Origin: Streptomyces roseolus
Lineage (GTDB): Bacteria > Actinomycetota > Actinomycetes > Streptomycetales > Streptomycetaceae
Assembly: GCF_014649855.1 (NCBI RefSeq)
Contig: NZ_BMTV01000008.1
Span: 141,927-205,926, forward strand
Direction: 5' to 3'
DNA length: 64,000 bases
In this document: piece by piece, positions 35,627 to 45,275 of the stretch
How the letters are laid out: the number at the start of each line of letters is the position of its first letter
Numbering within the stretch: position 1 is the first letter of the stretch
The notes under the pieces: model-generated
The model's database searches: none
Told to the model about the DNA's origin: nothing
Seen by the model: the letters and a program-made list of their open reading frames with translations, nothing else
Position numbers and translations under genes: made by a program

Positions 35627-37531
35627 GTGGCAGGCAGGATCAACGATGACGACGTGAAGGCGGTCCGGGACGCGGTCCCGATCGACTCCGTGGTGTCCGA
35701 GTACCTCCAGCTCCGCAACGCCGGCGGCGGGAACCTCAAGGGACTCTGCCCCTTCCACGACGAGAAGTCGCCCTCCTTCCAGGTCAGCCCCAGCAAGGGA
35801 CTCTTCCACTGCTTCGGCTGCCAGGAGGGCGGCGACACCATCGCCTTCGTGATGAAGATCGACCACCTCTCCTTCTCGGAGACGGTCGAGCGCCTCGCCG
35901 CCAAGGCGGGCATCACCCTCCGCTACGAGGAGGGCGGCTACAACCCCGGCCACCAGCGCGGCGAGCGCATCCGCCTGATCGAGGCCCACAAGATCGCCGC
36001 CGAGTTCTACGCCGCCCAACTCGACTCGCCCGAGGCGGAGATCGGGCGGAAGTTCCTCGCCGAGCGCGGCTTCGACCAGGCCGCCGCCGAGCACTTCGGC
36101 GTCGGCTACTCCCCGGCCGGCTGGGACCACCTCACCCGCTTCCTGCGCGGCAAGGGCTTCTCCGACAAGGAACTGATCGTCTCCGGCCTCTCCCAGGAAG
36201 GCCGCCGGGGCCCCATCGACCGCTTCCGCGGCCGCCTCATGTGGCCCATCCGGGACGTCGGCGGCGAGATCGTCGGCTTCGGCGCCCGCCGCCTGCGCGA
36301 GGACGACAACGGCCCCAAGTACCTCAACACCCCCGAGACCCCGGTCTACAAGAAGTCCCAAGTGCTCTACGGCGTCGACCTCGCCAAGAAGGAGATCGCC
36401 AAGACCAGCCGGGCCGTCGTCGTCGAGGGCTACACCGACGTCATGGCCTGCCACCTGGCCGGCGTCACCACCGCCATCGCCACCTGCGGCACCGCGTTCG
36501 GCGGCGAGCACATCAAGATCCTCCGCCGGCTCCTCATGGACAACGGCTCGGCCCGGGTCATCTTCACCTTCGACGGCGACGCCGCCGGCCAGAAGGCCGC
36601 GCTGCGCGCCTTCGAGGACGACCAGAAGTTCGCCGCCGAGACGTACATCGCCATCGCCCCCGACGGCATGGACCCCTGCGAACTGCGCCTCGCCAAGGGC
36701 GACGACGCCGTCGTCGACCTCGTCGAGCCCCGCACCCCGCTCTTCGAGTTCGCCCTCCGCCAGATCGTGAACCGCTACGACCTGGACACCCCGGCGGGCC
36801 GGGCCGCCGCCCTCGACGAGGCCGCCCCCGTCGTCGCCAAGATCAAGAACGTCTCCTCGCAGCACGAGGTCGCCGTCCAGCTCGCCGGCCTCGTCGGCAT
36901 CCTCGACACCCAGTTCGTCGTCCGCCGGGTCGCCCAGATCGCCCGCTGGCAGCGCGGCGGCGGCAAGGACCAGGGCGGCCCCCAGCGCGGCGACGGACGG
37001 CGGCAGCAGCGCTCGTACGGCGAGGTCCAGGCCCCCAGCGGCCCCGCCGGGCCCGCGCTCAACCTGCGCAGCCCCGCCCACCGCACCGAGCGCGAGCTGC
37101 TCAAGCTCGCCCTCCAGTACCCGGCGCTCGTCTCCCCGGCCTTCGACGCCTACGGCACCGACGAGTTCACCGCCCCGCCCTACGCCGCCGTCCGCCAGTG
37201 CATCCAGGACGCCGGCGGCGCCGACGGCGCCCCCGCCGACTACCTCGACGCCGTCCGCGAGGCCGCGCCCGACGACACCGTCCGCGCCCTCGTCACCGAA
37301 CTCGCCGTCGAGACCGTCTTCGCCAAGACCGTCGACGAGGTGTACGCCGGCGCCCAGCTGGTCCAGGTCCGGCTCCGCGCCGTCGACCGGCGCATCCGCG
37401 ACGTCCAGGGCACCCTCGCCCGGCTCGGCGCCCACGGCGACCCCGAACGGCTCGCCGCCGTGCAGAACGAGCTGTGGGTCCTCACCCAGTACGGCCAGTC
37501 CCTCCGCAACCACGGCGCCGCCGCCCTCTGA
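35627..37531 (+). CDS. dnaG: DNA primase
   Basis: The 634-residue primase makes RNA primers at the replication fork. It has the N-terminal CHC2 zinc finger ([25 protein letters not shown]), the TOPRIM catalytic core ([11 protein letters not shown] and [13 protein letters not shown]), and a C-terminal DnaB-binding region. A Gln/Gly-rich linker separates them near residue 450. TAGACT at 35615-35620 lies six bases before the GTG, so the transcript appears leaderless. A sigma-70 gene follows, recalling the dnaG-rpoD arrangement of the macromolecular synthesis operon. Confidence 0.97.
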   Translation: MAGRINDDDVKAVRDAVPIDSVVSEYLQLRNAGGGNLKGLCPFHDEKSPSFQVSPSKGLFHCFGCQEGGDTIAFVMKIDHLSFSETVERLAAKAGITLRYEEGGYNPGHQRGERIRLIEAHKIAAEFYAAQLDSPEAEIGRKFLAERGFDQAAAEHFGVGYSPAGWDHLTRFLRGKGFSDKELIVSGLSQEGRRGPIDRFRGRLMWPIRDVGGEIVGFGARRLREDDNGPKYLNTPETPVYKKSQVLYGVDLAKKEIAKTSRAVVVEGYTDVMACHLAGVTTAIATCGTAFGGEHIKILRRLLMDNGSARVIFTFDGDAAGQKAALRAFEDDQKFAAETYIAIAPDGMDPCELRLAKGDDAVVDLVEPRTPLFEFALRQIVNRYDLDTPAGRAAALDEAAPVVAKIKNVSSQHEVAVQLAGLVGILDTQFVVRRVAQIARWQRGGGKDQGGPQRGDGRRQQRSYGEVQAPSGPAGPALNLRSPAHRTERELLKLALQYPALVSPAFDAYGTDEFTAPPYAAVRQCIQDAGGADGAPADYLDAVREAAPDDTVRALVTELAVETVFAKTVDEVYAGAQLVQVRLRAVDRRIRDVQGTLARLGAHGDPERLAAVQNELWVLTQYGQSLRNHGAAAL

Positions 37532-37653
37532 GGCACGTTCGGTCACGGCCCGGACTCAAAAAGTCACCGCACGCCCCTCGTGGCGGCGATGTGTCGTACT
37601 CCACACTGGGCCGGGTGACGGATCCGTTCCGCCCCTCCTGGAGGTCGCCCGCC

Positions 37654-38661
37654 GTGCAGACCGAGATCCAGACCACCGACCCCGAGGAGCTGCCCCCGCT
37701 CCCCGAGGTCCCGGCCCAGCGGCGCCGCGCCGCCGACCCCGGCGGCAACGGCCCCTCCGCCGACCTCTTCCGCCAGTACCTCCGCGAGATCGGCCGCATC
37801 CCCCTCCTCACCGCCGAGGAGGAGGTCGAACTGGCCCGCCGCGTCGAGGCCGGCCTCTTCGCCGAGGAGAAACTGGCCCGCACCCCCGACCTCGACTCGC
37901 AGCTCGCGTACGACCTCGACCGGCTCGTCGTCCTCGGCCGGATCGCCAAGCGCAGGCTCATCGAGGCCAACCTCCGCCTCGTCGTCTCCGTCGCCAAGCG
38001 GTACGTCGGCCGCGGCCTGACCATGCTCGACCTCGTCCAGGAGGGCAACCTCGGCCTCATCCGGGCCGTCGAGAAGTTCGACTACGCCCGCGGCTACAAG
38101 TTCTCCACCTACGCCACCTGGTGGATCCGCCAGGCGATGTCCCGGGCCCTCGCCGACCAGGCCCGCACCATCCGCGTCCCCGTCCACGTCGTGGAGCTCA
38201 TCAACCGGGTCATCCGCGTCCAGCGCCACCTCCTCCAGGAACGCGGCACCGAGCCCACCGCCGAGGAGGTCGCCGCCCACCTCGACCTCACCCCCGAGCG
38301 GGTCGTCGAGGTCCTCCGGCTCGCCCAGGAGCCCGTCTCCCTGCACACCCCCGTCGGCGAGGAGGAGGACGTCGACCTCGGCGACCTCATCGAGGACGGC
38401 GACGCCGCCTCGCCCGTCGAGTCCGCCGCCTTCCTGCTGCTCCGCCGCCACCTGGAGGACGTCCTCTCCACCCTCGGCGAGCGCGAGCGCAAGGTCGTCC
38501 AGCTCCGCTACGGCCTCGACGACGGCCGCCCCCGCACCCTGGAGGAGATCGGGCAGCTCTTCGGCGTCACCCGCGAACGGATCCGCCAGATCGAGTCCAA
38601 GACCCTCTCCAGACTCCGCGACCACGCCTACGCGGACCAGCTGCGCGGCTACCTGGACTGA
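37654..38661 (+). CDS. Principal-type sigma-70 factor (HrdA-like)
   Basis: This is a group 1/2 sigma factor of 335 residues. Region 1.2 is [21 protein letters not shown], region 2 is [22 protein letters not shown] with FDYARGYKF and [11 protein letters not shown], region 3 follows, and region 4 ends [28 protein letters not shown]. It lacks the long N-terminal extension of HrdB, so it is a non-essential HrdA/C/D-type sigma. HrdA is favoured by position next to dnaG. The GTG at 37654 has ggagg nine bases upstream. An in-frame GTG at 37615 preceded by CACACT is an alternative leaderless start. Confidence 0.9.
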   Translation: MQTEIQTTDPEELPPLPEVPAQRRRAADPGGNGPSADLFRQYLREIGRIPLLTAEEEVELARRVEAGLFAEEKLARTPDLDSQLAYDLDRLVVLGRIAKRRLIEANLRLVVSVAKRYVGRGLTMLDLVQEGNLGLIRAVEKFDYARGYKFSTYATWWIRQAMSRALADQARTIRVPVHVVELINRVIRVQRHLLQERGTEPTAEEVAAHLDLTPERVVEVLRLAQEPVSLHTPVGEEEDVDLGDLIEDGDAASPVESAAFLLLRRHLEDVLSTLGERERKVVQLRYGLDDGRPRTLEEIGQLFGVTRERIRQIESKTLSRLRDHAYADQLRGYLD

Positions 38662-38672
38662 GGACGCGCGAA

Positions 38673-38700
38673 GGGCCCGCGCCGCCTCCGGCACGGGCCC
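38673..38700. terminator. Bidirectional-looking terminator between sigma gene and ABC gene
   Basis: GGGCCCG at 38673-38679 pairs with CGGGCCC at 38694-38700, with further pairing inside. It lies between two convergent genes. Confidence 0.6.
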
Positions 38701-38724
38701 TCCGCGGGGCGGACGGACACCCGG

Positions 38725-40653
38725 TCAGTCGACCTCGGCGACCGCCTCCGCGAACTGCGCCGCGTACAGGCGGGCGTAGGCGCCGCCCGCCGCGAGGAGC
38801 TCCCCGTGGGTGCCCTGCTCCACGATCGAGCCGTTCTCCATCACCAGGATCACGTCCGCGTCCCGGATGGTGGAGAGCCGGTGCGCGATCACGAAGGAGG
38901 TGCGGCCCTGGGCGAGGCGGGCCATCGCCTTCTGGATCAGCACCTCGGTACGGGTGTCCACCGAGCTCGTCGCCTCGTCGAGGACCAGGATCACCGGGTC
39001 CGACAGGAACGCCCGGGCGATGGTGATCAGCTGCTTCTCGCCCGCGCTGACGCCCGCGCCCTCGTCGTCGACGACCGTGTCGTAGCCCTCCGGCAGGGTG
39101 CGGACGAAGCGGTCGGCGTGGGCAGCCCGCGCGGCCTCCTCGACCTCGGCCCGGGTCACCTCGCGGGTGGCGCCGTACGCGATGTTGTCGGCGATCGTCC
39201 CGCCGAACAGCCAGGTGTCCTGGAGGACCATGCCGATCCCGGCCCGCAGCTCCTCCCGGGACATCGCGGCGACGTCCGTGCCGTCCAGGGTGATCCGGCC
39301 GCCCGTCACCTCGTAGAACCGCATGAGGAGGTTGACGAGCGTGGTCTTGCCGGCGCCCGTCGGACCGACGATCGCGACCGTCTGGCCGGGCTCCACGGTG
39401 AGCGACAGGTCCTCGATGAGCGGCTTGTCGGGCTCGTAGCGGAAGGAGACGTGCTCCAGGGCGACCTTGCCCTTGAAGTCCCGCTCCTCCTCGGAGGCGG
39501 GCGCGTCCGGCGCCTGCTCCTCGGCGTCGAGCAGCTCGAAGATCCGCTCCGCGGAGGCGACGCCCGACTGCACCAGGTTCGCCATCGACGCCACCTGCGT
39601 CAGCGGCATCGAGAACTGGCGCGAGTACTGGATGAAGGCCTGCACGTCACCGATGGAGAGCGTGCCGCTCGCCACCCGCAGACCGCCGACCACGGCCACC
39701 AGCACGTAGTTGATGTTCGAGACGAAGAACATCACCGGCTGCATCATGCCGCTGTTGAACTGCGCCTTGAACCCGGCCTCGTACAGCGCCTCGTTCTGCT
39801 CCCGGAAGCCCTTCGCCGCCTCGTCCTGCCGGCCGAAGACCTTCACCAGGGTGTGCCCGGTGTACATCTCCTCCACGTGCGCGTTGAGCGCGCCCGTGGA
39901 CTTCCACTGCTGCACGAAGTGCGGCTGCGAGCGCTTGCCGATCCGCGCCGCCACCACCACCGACAGCGGCACCGTGACCAGCGCGACCAGGGCGAGCAGC
40001 GGCGAGATCCAGAACATCATCGCCAGCACGCCGACGATCGTCAGGAGCGAGTTGATGAGCTGGCCCATCGACTGCTGGAGCGTCTGCGAGATGTTGTCGA
40101 TGTCGTTGGTCGCCCGGGACAGCACCTCACCGCGCTTCGCCCTGTCGAAGTACGACAGCGGCAGCCGCGACAGCTTCGTCTGGACGTCCTCCCGCATCCG
40201 GTACACGGTCCGGTTGATCACCTTGATCGACATCCGGGTGGAGACCAGCATCAGCAGGCCCGCCACCACGTACACCGCGAGGGCGAGCAGCAGCACCTCG
40301 CCGACCGCGCCGAAGTCGATGCCCCGGCCGGGCGTGAAGTCCACCCCGGACAGCATGTCGGCCATGCCGCCGTCGCCGTCCGCGCGCAGCTTCTCCAGCG
40401 CCTGCGCCTTGGTCACGCCCTCGGGCATCCGCCGCCCGACCACACCCGCGAAGATCAGGTCCGTCGCCCGGCCGAGGATCTTGGGGCCGACGACCGCGCC
40501 CGCCACCGACAGCACGCCGGCGGCCAGCATCACCCAGAGCGCGGTCCGCTCCGGCGCCAGCTGCCTCAGCAGCCGCTTCGACGAACCCCTGAAGTCCATC
40601 GACCGCTCGCCCGGGGCGCCCCCGGCCATCATGCGTCCGCCAGGACCGGCCAT
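38725..40653 (-). CDS. ABC exporter half, consensus ATP site (second pair)
   Basis: The 642-residue protein has six membrane segments, then Walker A GPTGAGKTT, altered signature VSAGEKQ, intact LVLDEATSSVD and the switch His in IAHRLST. It carries an extra loop between TM1 and TM2 (about residues 60-105, from VVGRRMPEG to DFTPGRG) that the paralogue at 24783-26645 has only in a shorter form. Its ATG shares one base with the upstream stop codon (TGATG), so it is made together with its degenerate partner. Confidence 0.9.
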   Translation of the reverse strand: MAGPGGRMMAGGAPGERSMDFRGSSKRLLRQLAPERTALWVMLAAGVLSVAGAVVGPKILGRATDLIFAGVVGRRMPEGVTKAQALEKLRADGDGGMADMLSGVDFTPGRGIDFGAVGEVLLLALAVYVVAGLLMLVSTRMSIKVINRTVYRMREDVQTKLSRLPLSYFDRAKRGEVLSRATNDIDNISQTLQQSMGQLINSLLTIVGVLAMMFWISPLLALVALVTVPLSVVVAARIGKRSQPHFVQQWKSTGALNAHVEEMYTGHTLVKVFGRQDEAAKGFREQNEALYEAGFKAQFNSGMMQPVMFFVSNINYVLVAVVGGLRVASGTLSIGDVQAFIQYSRQFSMPLTQVASMANLVQSGVASAERIFELLDAEEQAPDAPASEEERDFKGKVALEHVSFRYEPDKPLIEDLSLTVEPGQTVAIVGPTGAGKTTLVNLLMRFYEVTGGRITLDGTDVAAMSREELRAGIGMVLQDTWLFGGTIADNIAYGATREVTRAEVEEAARAAHADRFVRTLPEGYDTVVDDEGAGVSAGEKQLITIARAFLSDPVILVLDEATSSVDTRTEVLIQKAMARLAQGRTSFVIAHRLSTIRDADVILVMENGSIVEQGTHGELLAAGGAYARLYAAQFAEAVAEVD

Positions 40654-42395
40654 CAGGCTGCCTCCGCCTCGGTCAGCTGGGAGAGCACGATCTCCCGGTA
40701 CGTCTCGTTCGCCGCCATCAGCTCGTGGTGCCGGCCCGTGCCGACGACCCGGCCCTCGTCGAGGACCACGATCCGGTCGGCGTCCCGGATGGTAGACACC
40801 CGCTGGGCGACGATCACCACGGTCGCGTCCGAGGTCTCGTCCGCCAGCGCCGCCCGCAGCCGGGCGTCCGTCTCGTAGTCGAGCGCCGAGAACGAGTCGT
40901 CGAAGAGGTAGATCTCCGGCCGCTGCACCAGGGTCCGCGCGATCGCGAGCCGCTGCCGCTGACCGCCCGACACATTGGTGCCGCCCTGCGCCACCGGCGC
41001 GTCCAGGCCGCGTTCGAGCTTCCGCACGAAGTCGGCGGCCTGGGCCACCTCCAGGGCGTGCCACAGCTCCTCGTCGGTCGCGTCGGGATTGCCGTACCGC
41101 AGGTTCGACGCCACCGTCCCCGAGAAGAGGTACGGCTTCTGCGGGACGAGCCCGACCGTCCGCGCCATCAGCGCCGGGTCCAGCCTCCGCACGTCCACCC
41201 CGTCGACGAGGACCTCGCCGCCGGTCACGTCGAACAGCCGCGGCACCAGGCCGAGCAGCGTCGACTTGCCGGAGCCGGTCGAGCCGATGACCGCGGTGGT
41301 CTCGCCGGGGCGGGCCACCAGCTCCACGTCCCGGAGCACGGGCTCCTCGGCGCCCGGGTAGCGGAAGTCCGCCGCCCTGACCTCCAGGTGCCCGCGCCGC
41401 TCAAGGGTCGTCACCGGCTCGGCCGGCGGCACCACGCTGGACTCCGTCGCGAGGACCTCCTCGATCCGCTCGGCGCAGACCTCGGCGCGCGGCACCATCA
41501 TGAACATGAAGGTGGCCATCATGACCGCCATCACGATCTGCATCAGATAGGCGAGGAAGGCGGTCAGCGCGCCGATCTCCATCCCGCCGCTGTCGATGCG
41601 GTGCGCGCCGAACCAGACCACGGCGACGCTGGACACGTTCACGACCGTCATCACGGTCGGGAACATCAGCGCCATCAGCCGGCCCGTCGACATCGACACG
41701 TCGGTCAGCTCGCCGTTGGCGCCGCGGAAACGCTCCTCCTCGTACCCGTCCTTCACGAAGGCGCGGATCACGCGGTTGCCGGTGATCTGCTCGCGCAGCA
41801 CCCGGTTCACCGTGTCGAGCCGCTCCTGCATGGTCCGGAAGAGCGGCCGCATCCGCCGGACGATGAGCGAGACGGAGATCCCGAGCACGGGCACCACCGC
41901 GAGCAGCACGCCGGAGAGCGGCACGTCCTGGCCGAGGGCCATCACGATGCCGCCGACGCACATGATGGGCGCGGAGACCATCAGGGTGAACGCCATCAGG
42001 ACCAGCATCTGGACCTGCTGGACGTCGTTGGTCGTGCGGGTGATCAGCGAGGGCGCGCCGAACCGCCCGAGCTCGCGCGCCGAGAAGGACTGCACCCGGT
42101 CGTAGACGGCGCCGCGCACGTCACGGCCGAGCGCGGCGGCGGTCCGCGCGCCGTGGTACACGGCCCCGATGTTGCACAGCACCTGGACGACGGAGACGCC
42201 GATCATCAGCGCGCCGAACCGCAGGATGTAGCCGGTGTCCCCGTTGACGACGCCCTCGTCGATGATGTCGGCGTTCAGGGTGGGCAGGTAGAGGCTCGCG
42301 CAGGTCGCCAGGAACTGGAGCAGGACGAGCAGGGCGATGGGTTTTCGATAGGGCCGCAGGTGGGTTCGGAGAAGTCTTATGAGCACGGTTCCCAC
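40653..42395 (-). CDS. ABC exporter half, degenerate ATP site (second pair)
   Basis: The 580-residue protein has six membrane segments and an ATPase domain with Walker A GSTGSGKST and signature VSGGQRQ. It has Asp in place of the catalytic Glu (YLFDDSFSALD) and Gln in place of the switch His (VAQRVST). It is the same degenerate design as 23041-24786 and is similar along its whole length (QNPYLFSGT-type Q-loop VGLVPQKPYLFSGT in both). It is first in a two-gene operon. The substrate is unknown; relatives export lipids, peptides or drugs. Confidence 0.9.
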   Translation of the reverse strand: MGTVLIRLLRTHLRPYRKPIALLVLLQFLATCASLYLPTLNADIIDEGVVNGDTGYILRFGALMIGVSVVQVLCNIGAVYHGARTAAALGRDVRGAVYDRVQSFSARELGRFGAPSLITRTTNDVQQVQMLVLMAFTLMVSAPIMCVGGIVMALGQDVPLSGVLLAVVPVLGISVSLIVRRMRPLFRTMQERLDTVNRVLREQITGNRVIRAFVKDGYEEERFRGANGELTDVSMSTGRLMALMFPTVMTVVNVSSVAVVWFGAHRIDSGGMEIGALTAFLAYLMQIVMAVMMATFMFMMVPRAEVCAERIEEVLATESSVVPPAEPVTTLERRGHLEVRAADFRYPGAEEPVLRDVELVARPGETTAVIGSTGSGKSTLLGLVPRLFDVTGGEVLVDGVDVRRLDPALMARTVGLVPQKPYLFSGTVASNLRYGNPDATDEELWHALEVAQAADFVRKLERGLDAPVAQGGTNVSGGQRQRLAIARTLVQRPEIYLFDDSFSALDYETDARLRAALADETSDATVVIVAQRVSTIRDADRIVVLDEGRVVGTGRHHELMAANETYREIVLSQLTEAEAA

Positions 42396-42428
42396 TATCG
42401 CCCCGGGGCGCCGCGCGTTACGACTGGT

Positions 42429-43877
42429 TTAGGCCTCTCGGCCGCCGAACGCCCCCGGGTGGATCTGCTCCCGCGTCGCCACGTACTGCTGGCGCACCGC
42501 CTGACCGACCGCCAGCTCCTCGCCCGGCTCCAGGACCTGCGCGGCGGCGCCCTGCCAGGCCGGGGGAGCGGACGGCGAGAGCGTGCCGCGGGCGACGCCG
42601 AGCGCCCAGGCGGCCTGCTTGGCCGCGCCGAGCGCCGCGTAGTCGGCCGGCTGGGGGACGACGACCTGGGTGCCGAACAGCGCGGGCGCCAGCGCCTGGA
42701 CGGCGGGCAGCGCGGCCGCGGCGCCGAGCAGGAAGATCCGCCGGACCTCGACCCCGCGGCCGCGCACCACGTCCAGGGCGTCGGCGAGCCCGCACAGCAT
42801 GCCCTCGAAGGCGGCCCGGGCGAGGTGTTCGGGCTTCATCGCCTCGCGGCGCAGCCCGGTGAGGGTGCCGGCGGCGTGCGGCAGGTGCGGGACCCGCTCG
42901 CCCTCCAGGTAGGGGAGGAGCACCAGGCCGGAGGAGCCGGGGGTGGACTTCAGGGCGAGCGCGGAGAGCTCCTCCAGCGACTCGGCGCCCAGCATCTCGG
43001 CGGTGCCGCGCAGGGTGCGGACGGCGTTGCTGACGGAGACGACCGGCAGGTGCATGCCGGTGGCGTCGGCGTACGAGGTGACGGCGGCGCCCGGCCGGTC
43101 GAAGGCCTCGTGGTGGACGGCCATGACGGAGCCGGAGGCGCCGAGGGAGACGACGGCGTCGCCGGCGCCGAGGCCGAGCCCGAAGGCGGCGGCCATGGTC
43201 TCGCCGGTGCCGGCGGAGATCAGCAGCCCCTCGGGGGTGGTGCCGGCGGGCTCCGCGGGCCCGAGGACCTCCGGGAGCGCGACCTGGTGGCCGAGCGCGA
43301 GCTCGACGAGGTCGGGGCGGTAGGCGCCGGTGCGGGCGGACCAGTAGCCGGTGCCGGAGGCGGCGCCGCGGTCGGTGGTGCGGCGGGCCGGGCGGCCGAG
43401 GAGCTGCCAGACCAGCCAGTCGTGCGGCTGGAGGACGGCGGCGGTCCGGGCGGCGTGCTCGGGTTCGTTCCGGGCCAGCCAGCGGAGCTTGGCGACCGGC
43501 TGCCCCGACTGGGGGACACCGCCGACGGCCTCGCCCCAGGCCTCGCGCCCGCCGAGGGCCTCGACGAGGTCGGCGGCGGCGACCTGGGCCCGCTTGTCGT
43601 TGCCGACGAGCGCGGGGCGGACCAGGCCGCCCCGCGCGTCGAGCGGGACGACGCCGTGGGCCTGGGCGCAGACACCGATGGCCTCCACGCCCTCCAGGAG
43701 GCCGCCGGACGCGGCCTCCCCGAGCGAGAGCAGCCAGGCCTGCGGATCGACGTCGGTGGCCTTGGCGTCGACCGGGTGCGGGGCGTGCCCCTGCCGCAGT
43801 ACGGCCCCTGTGTCCGTGTCACAGACCACGATGCGCGTGGCGTCCGAAGAGCTGTCGAGTCCGGCGACTATCCCCAT
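42429..43877 (-). CDS. FGGY carbohydrate kinase (xylulokinase-like)
   Basis: The 482-residue sugar kinase has an N-terminal ATPase motif (IVAGLDSSSDATRIVVCDTDTG), AQAHGVVPLD for the sugar pocket with a substrate-binding HDW in LQPHDWLVWQLLG, and VVSLGASGSVMAVHHE for phosphate. It is close to xylulokinase, but other pentuloses are possible, and no sugar operon surrounds it. On the minus strand CAGAAT lies seven bases before the ATG, so translation may be leaderless. Confidence 0.88.
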   Translation of the reverse strand: MGIVAGLDSSSDATRIVVCDTDTGAVLRQGHAPHPVDAKATDVDPQAWLLSLGEAASGGLLEGVEAIGVCAQAHGVVPLDARGGLVRPALVGNDKRAQVAAADLVEALGGREAWGEAVGGVPQSGQPVAKLRWLARNEPEHAARTAAVLQPHDWLVWQLLGRPARRTTDRGAASGTGYWSARTGAYRPDLVELALGHQVALPEVLGPAEPAGTTPEGLLISAGTGETMAAAFGLGLGAGDAVVSLGASGSVMAVHHEAFDRPGAAVTSYADATGMHLPVVSVSNAVRTLRGTAEMLGAESLEELSALALKSTPGSSGLVLLPYLEGERVPHLPHAAGTLTGLRREAMKPEHLARAAFEGMLCGLADALDVVRGRGVEVRRIFLLGAAAALPAVQALAPALFGTQVVVPQPADYAALGAAKQAAWALGVARGTLSPSAPPAWQGAAAQVLEPGEELAVGQAVRQQYVATREQIHPGAFGGREA

Positions 43878-43912
43878 GGCACCGATTCTGCATCACGCGG
43901 GCCGCTCGCGGC

Positions 43913-44227
43913 TCAGGTGTTGCTCGTGCCCCAGTCGTCGTCCTCCCCGATCTGCCCGTTGGCGTGGGCGCGACCGCGCAGCGCGGCCACCCGGTCGGTG
44001 ACGGCGGGCGGCAGGCGGTCGCCCACCTTGTCGCCGACGACGTGCGCGGCCTTCCCCGCGTACTGGCGGCCGGTCTGGGCGGCGGTCTCCGCCACGTTCC
44101 GCACGGCGGGGTTCCGCGCGAACTCCTTGGCGGCCTTCTTCATCTGCTCGTACCGCTCGCGTCCCGAACGCGTCCCGATCACGTAACCGAGCGCGAGACC
44201 CGCGACGAACGTCAGCTTGTACCGCAC
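43913..44227 (-). CDS. YtxH-like small membrane protein
   Basis: The 104-residue protein starts MRYKLTFVAGLALGYVIGTRSGRERYEQMKKAAKEF in part; the first 20 residues form a Gly-zipper membrane helix and the rest is a charged amphipathic helix. This is the YtxH layout. The role is unknown; some members are general-stress proteins. It precedes the tRNA genes on the opposite strand. Confidence 0.8.
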   Translation of the reverse strand: MRYKLTFVAGLALGYVIGTRSGRERYEQMKKAAKEFARNPAVRNVAETAAQTGRQYAGKAAHVVGDKVGDRLPPAVTDRVAALRGRAHANGQIGEDDDWGTSNT

Positions 44228-44374
44228 GCTGCGATCCTTCCCTGGAGGGCCCTGGGGATGTCCCGGGATACCGATTGGCGGAGCACCCCCCTGCTTGCGC
44301 TAATGTATGTCTCGCAGCGAGCGCCCGCCGCCCGAGGAGACCCCGGGCAGGACCGTTCGGTGCAAACGCAGCAA

Positions 44375-44447
44375 TCCCCTGTAGCTCAATTGGCAGAGCA
44401 GCCGGCTGTTAACCGGCAGGTTACTGGTTCGAGTCCAGTCGGGGGAG
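44375..44447 (+). tRNA. tRNA-Asn (GTT)
   Basis: A full cloverleaf is visible: acceptor 44375-44381 with 44440-44446, anticodon stem GCCGG/CCGGC around loop CTGTTAA, and a T-loop GTTCGAG. The anticodon is GTT. CCA is not encoded. It is the first of two tandem copies 78 bp apart. Confidence 0.95.
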
Positions 44448-44452
44448 CGCGA

Positions 44453-44525
44453 TCCCCTGTAGCTCAATTGGCAGAGCATTCGGCTGTTAACCGGAGGGTT
44501 ACTGGTTCGAGTCCAGTCGGGGGAG
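44453..44525 (+). tRNA. tRNA-Asn (GTT), second copy
   Basis: The cloverleaf is the same, with a changed anticodon stem (TTCGG/CCGGA, one T-G wobble) and one variable-loop difference. The anticodon is GTT. The two genes begin 78 bp apart and are probably processed from one transcript ending at the hairpin at 44530. Confidence 0.95.
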
Positions 44526-44529
44526 CAGA

Positions 44530-44565
44530 GCGAAAGAGGACCCTCAGGGGTCCTCTTTCGCGTTT
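44530..44565 (+). terminator. Terminator after the tRNA-Asn pair
   Basis: A perfect 14-bp stem (44530-44543 with 44548-44561) around TCAG is followed by GTTT. Confidence 0.85.
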
Positions 44566-44701
44566 CCGGGAACCATCCGTCCCCGCCCGCGGTCTTCATG
44601 GTCGAGCAGCACCGATCGTGCCGATCACCCGGAGCAGGAGATCGTATGAGCGGCTATGCTGCGGCAGGACGGCGCGCACACTTGTACGCGCCTCGCCGCC
44701 G

Positions 44702-44775
44702 GGGGCGGTAGCTCAGCCGGTTAGAGCAGCGGACTCATAATCCGTCGGCCGTGGGTTCGAGTCCCACCCGCCCCA
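44702..44775 (+). tRNA. tRNA with CAT anticodon (Ile2 or elongator Met)
   Basis: The acceptor stem GGGGCGG/CCGCCCC, D-stem GCTC, anticodon loop CTCATAA and T-arm GTGGG-TTCGAGT-CCCAC form a clean 74-nt cloverleaf. The GGACTCATAATCC anticodon arm resembles bacterial tRNA-Ile2, in which C34 becomes lysidine, but elongator Met cannot be excluded by eye. TATGCT at 44655-44660 could be the -10. Confidence 0.92.
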
Positions 44776-44797
44776 CCGAAGAAAAACGTTGCGACCT

Positions 44798-44827
44798 GCG
44801 GAAACGCCCCTGGAGGGGTGTTTCCGC
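44798..44827 (+). terminator. Terminator after the CAT tRNA
   Basis: A 13-bp stem with one G-T pair (44798-44810 with 44815-44827) surrounds a TGGA loop. The remaining spacer to 45275 shows no credible gene; ORFs on the minus strand here are antisense to the tRNA. Confidence 0.75.
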
Positions 44828-45275
44828 GTGCAGCGGCCGCCTCGCGTCGGTGCGGCGAAACGGGCGCCCTCGGCTTGTCTCGCAGGGGCCGGACCTTCCT
44901 GACCTGCGGTTTCGGGTGGAGCGTTGACGTGGAGGCATGTCGATGATCCCACGGCGATCCCACGGCTCCTGTGTGTGACGCGCCGCACATCGTGTCGAAT
45001 TCTGCGTGCTTGCTGTCACCCCACGGGTGGGCCTGTCGCCGTCTTCGGTGCCGGGCGTAGACCGTCTTCCGGTAGATCACTCAGCTCACGGATCACGCCT
45101 TGGGAGGCAAAGGCGGACCGGTCGGCCGCAGGGGGCATCAGGTCGGCAGGGGCGCCGGTGACCGTGTCCGCAATGTCCGCCGCCTGGTACCTGTGGCTGC
45201 GGAACCTGTATAACCGGCCGCCTTGATGCGCGGTGGTGCGTGCCGCGCTGTTCTGACGAACCGAGGAATCACTTC

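Noticed and set aside
44300..44599. Minus-strand ORF with two PDWTRTSN.PVNSR repeats
   Set aside because: It is antisense of the two tRNA-Asn genes; the repeat is the tRNA duplication, not a protein repeat.
44713..45080. Minus-strand ORFs containing GGWDSNPRPTDYESAALTG and RVGLEPTADGL
   Set aside because: They are read antisense through the CAT tRNA. These strings are well-known spurious predictions arising from tRNA complements.
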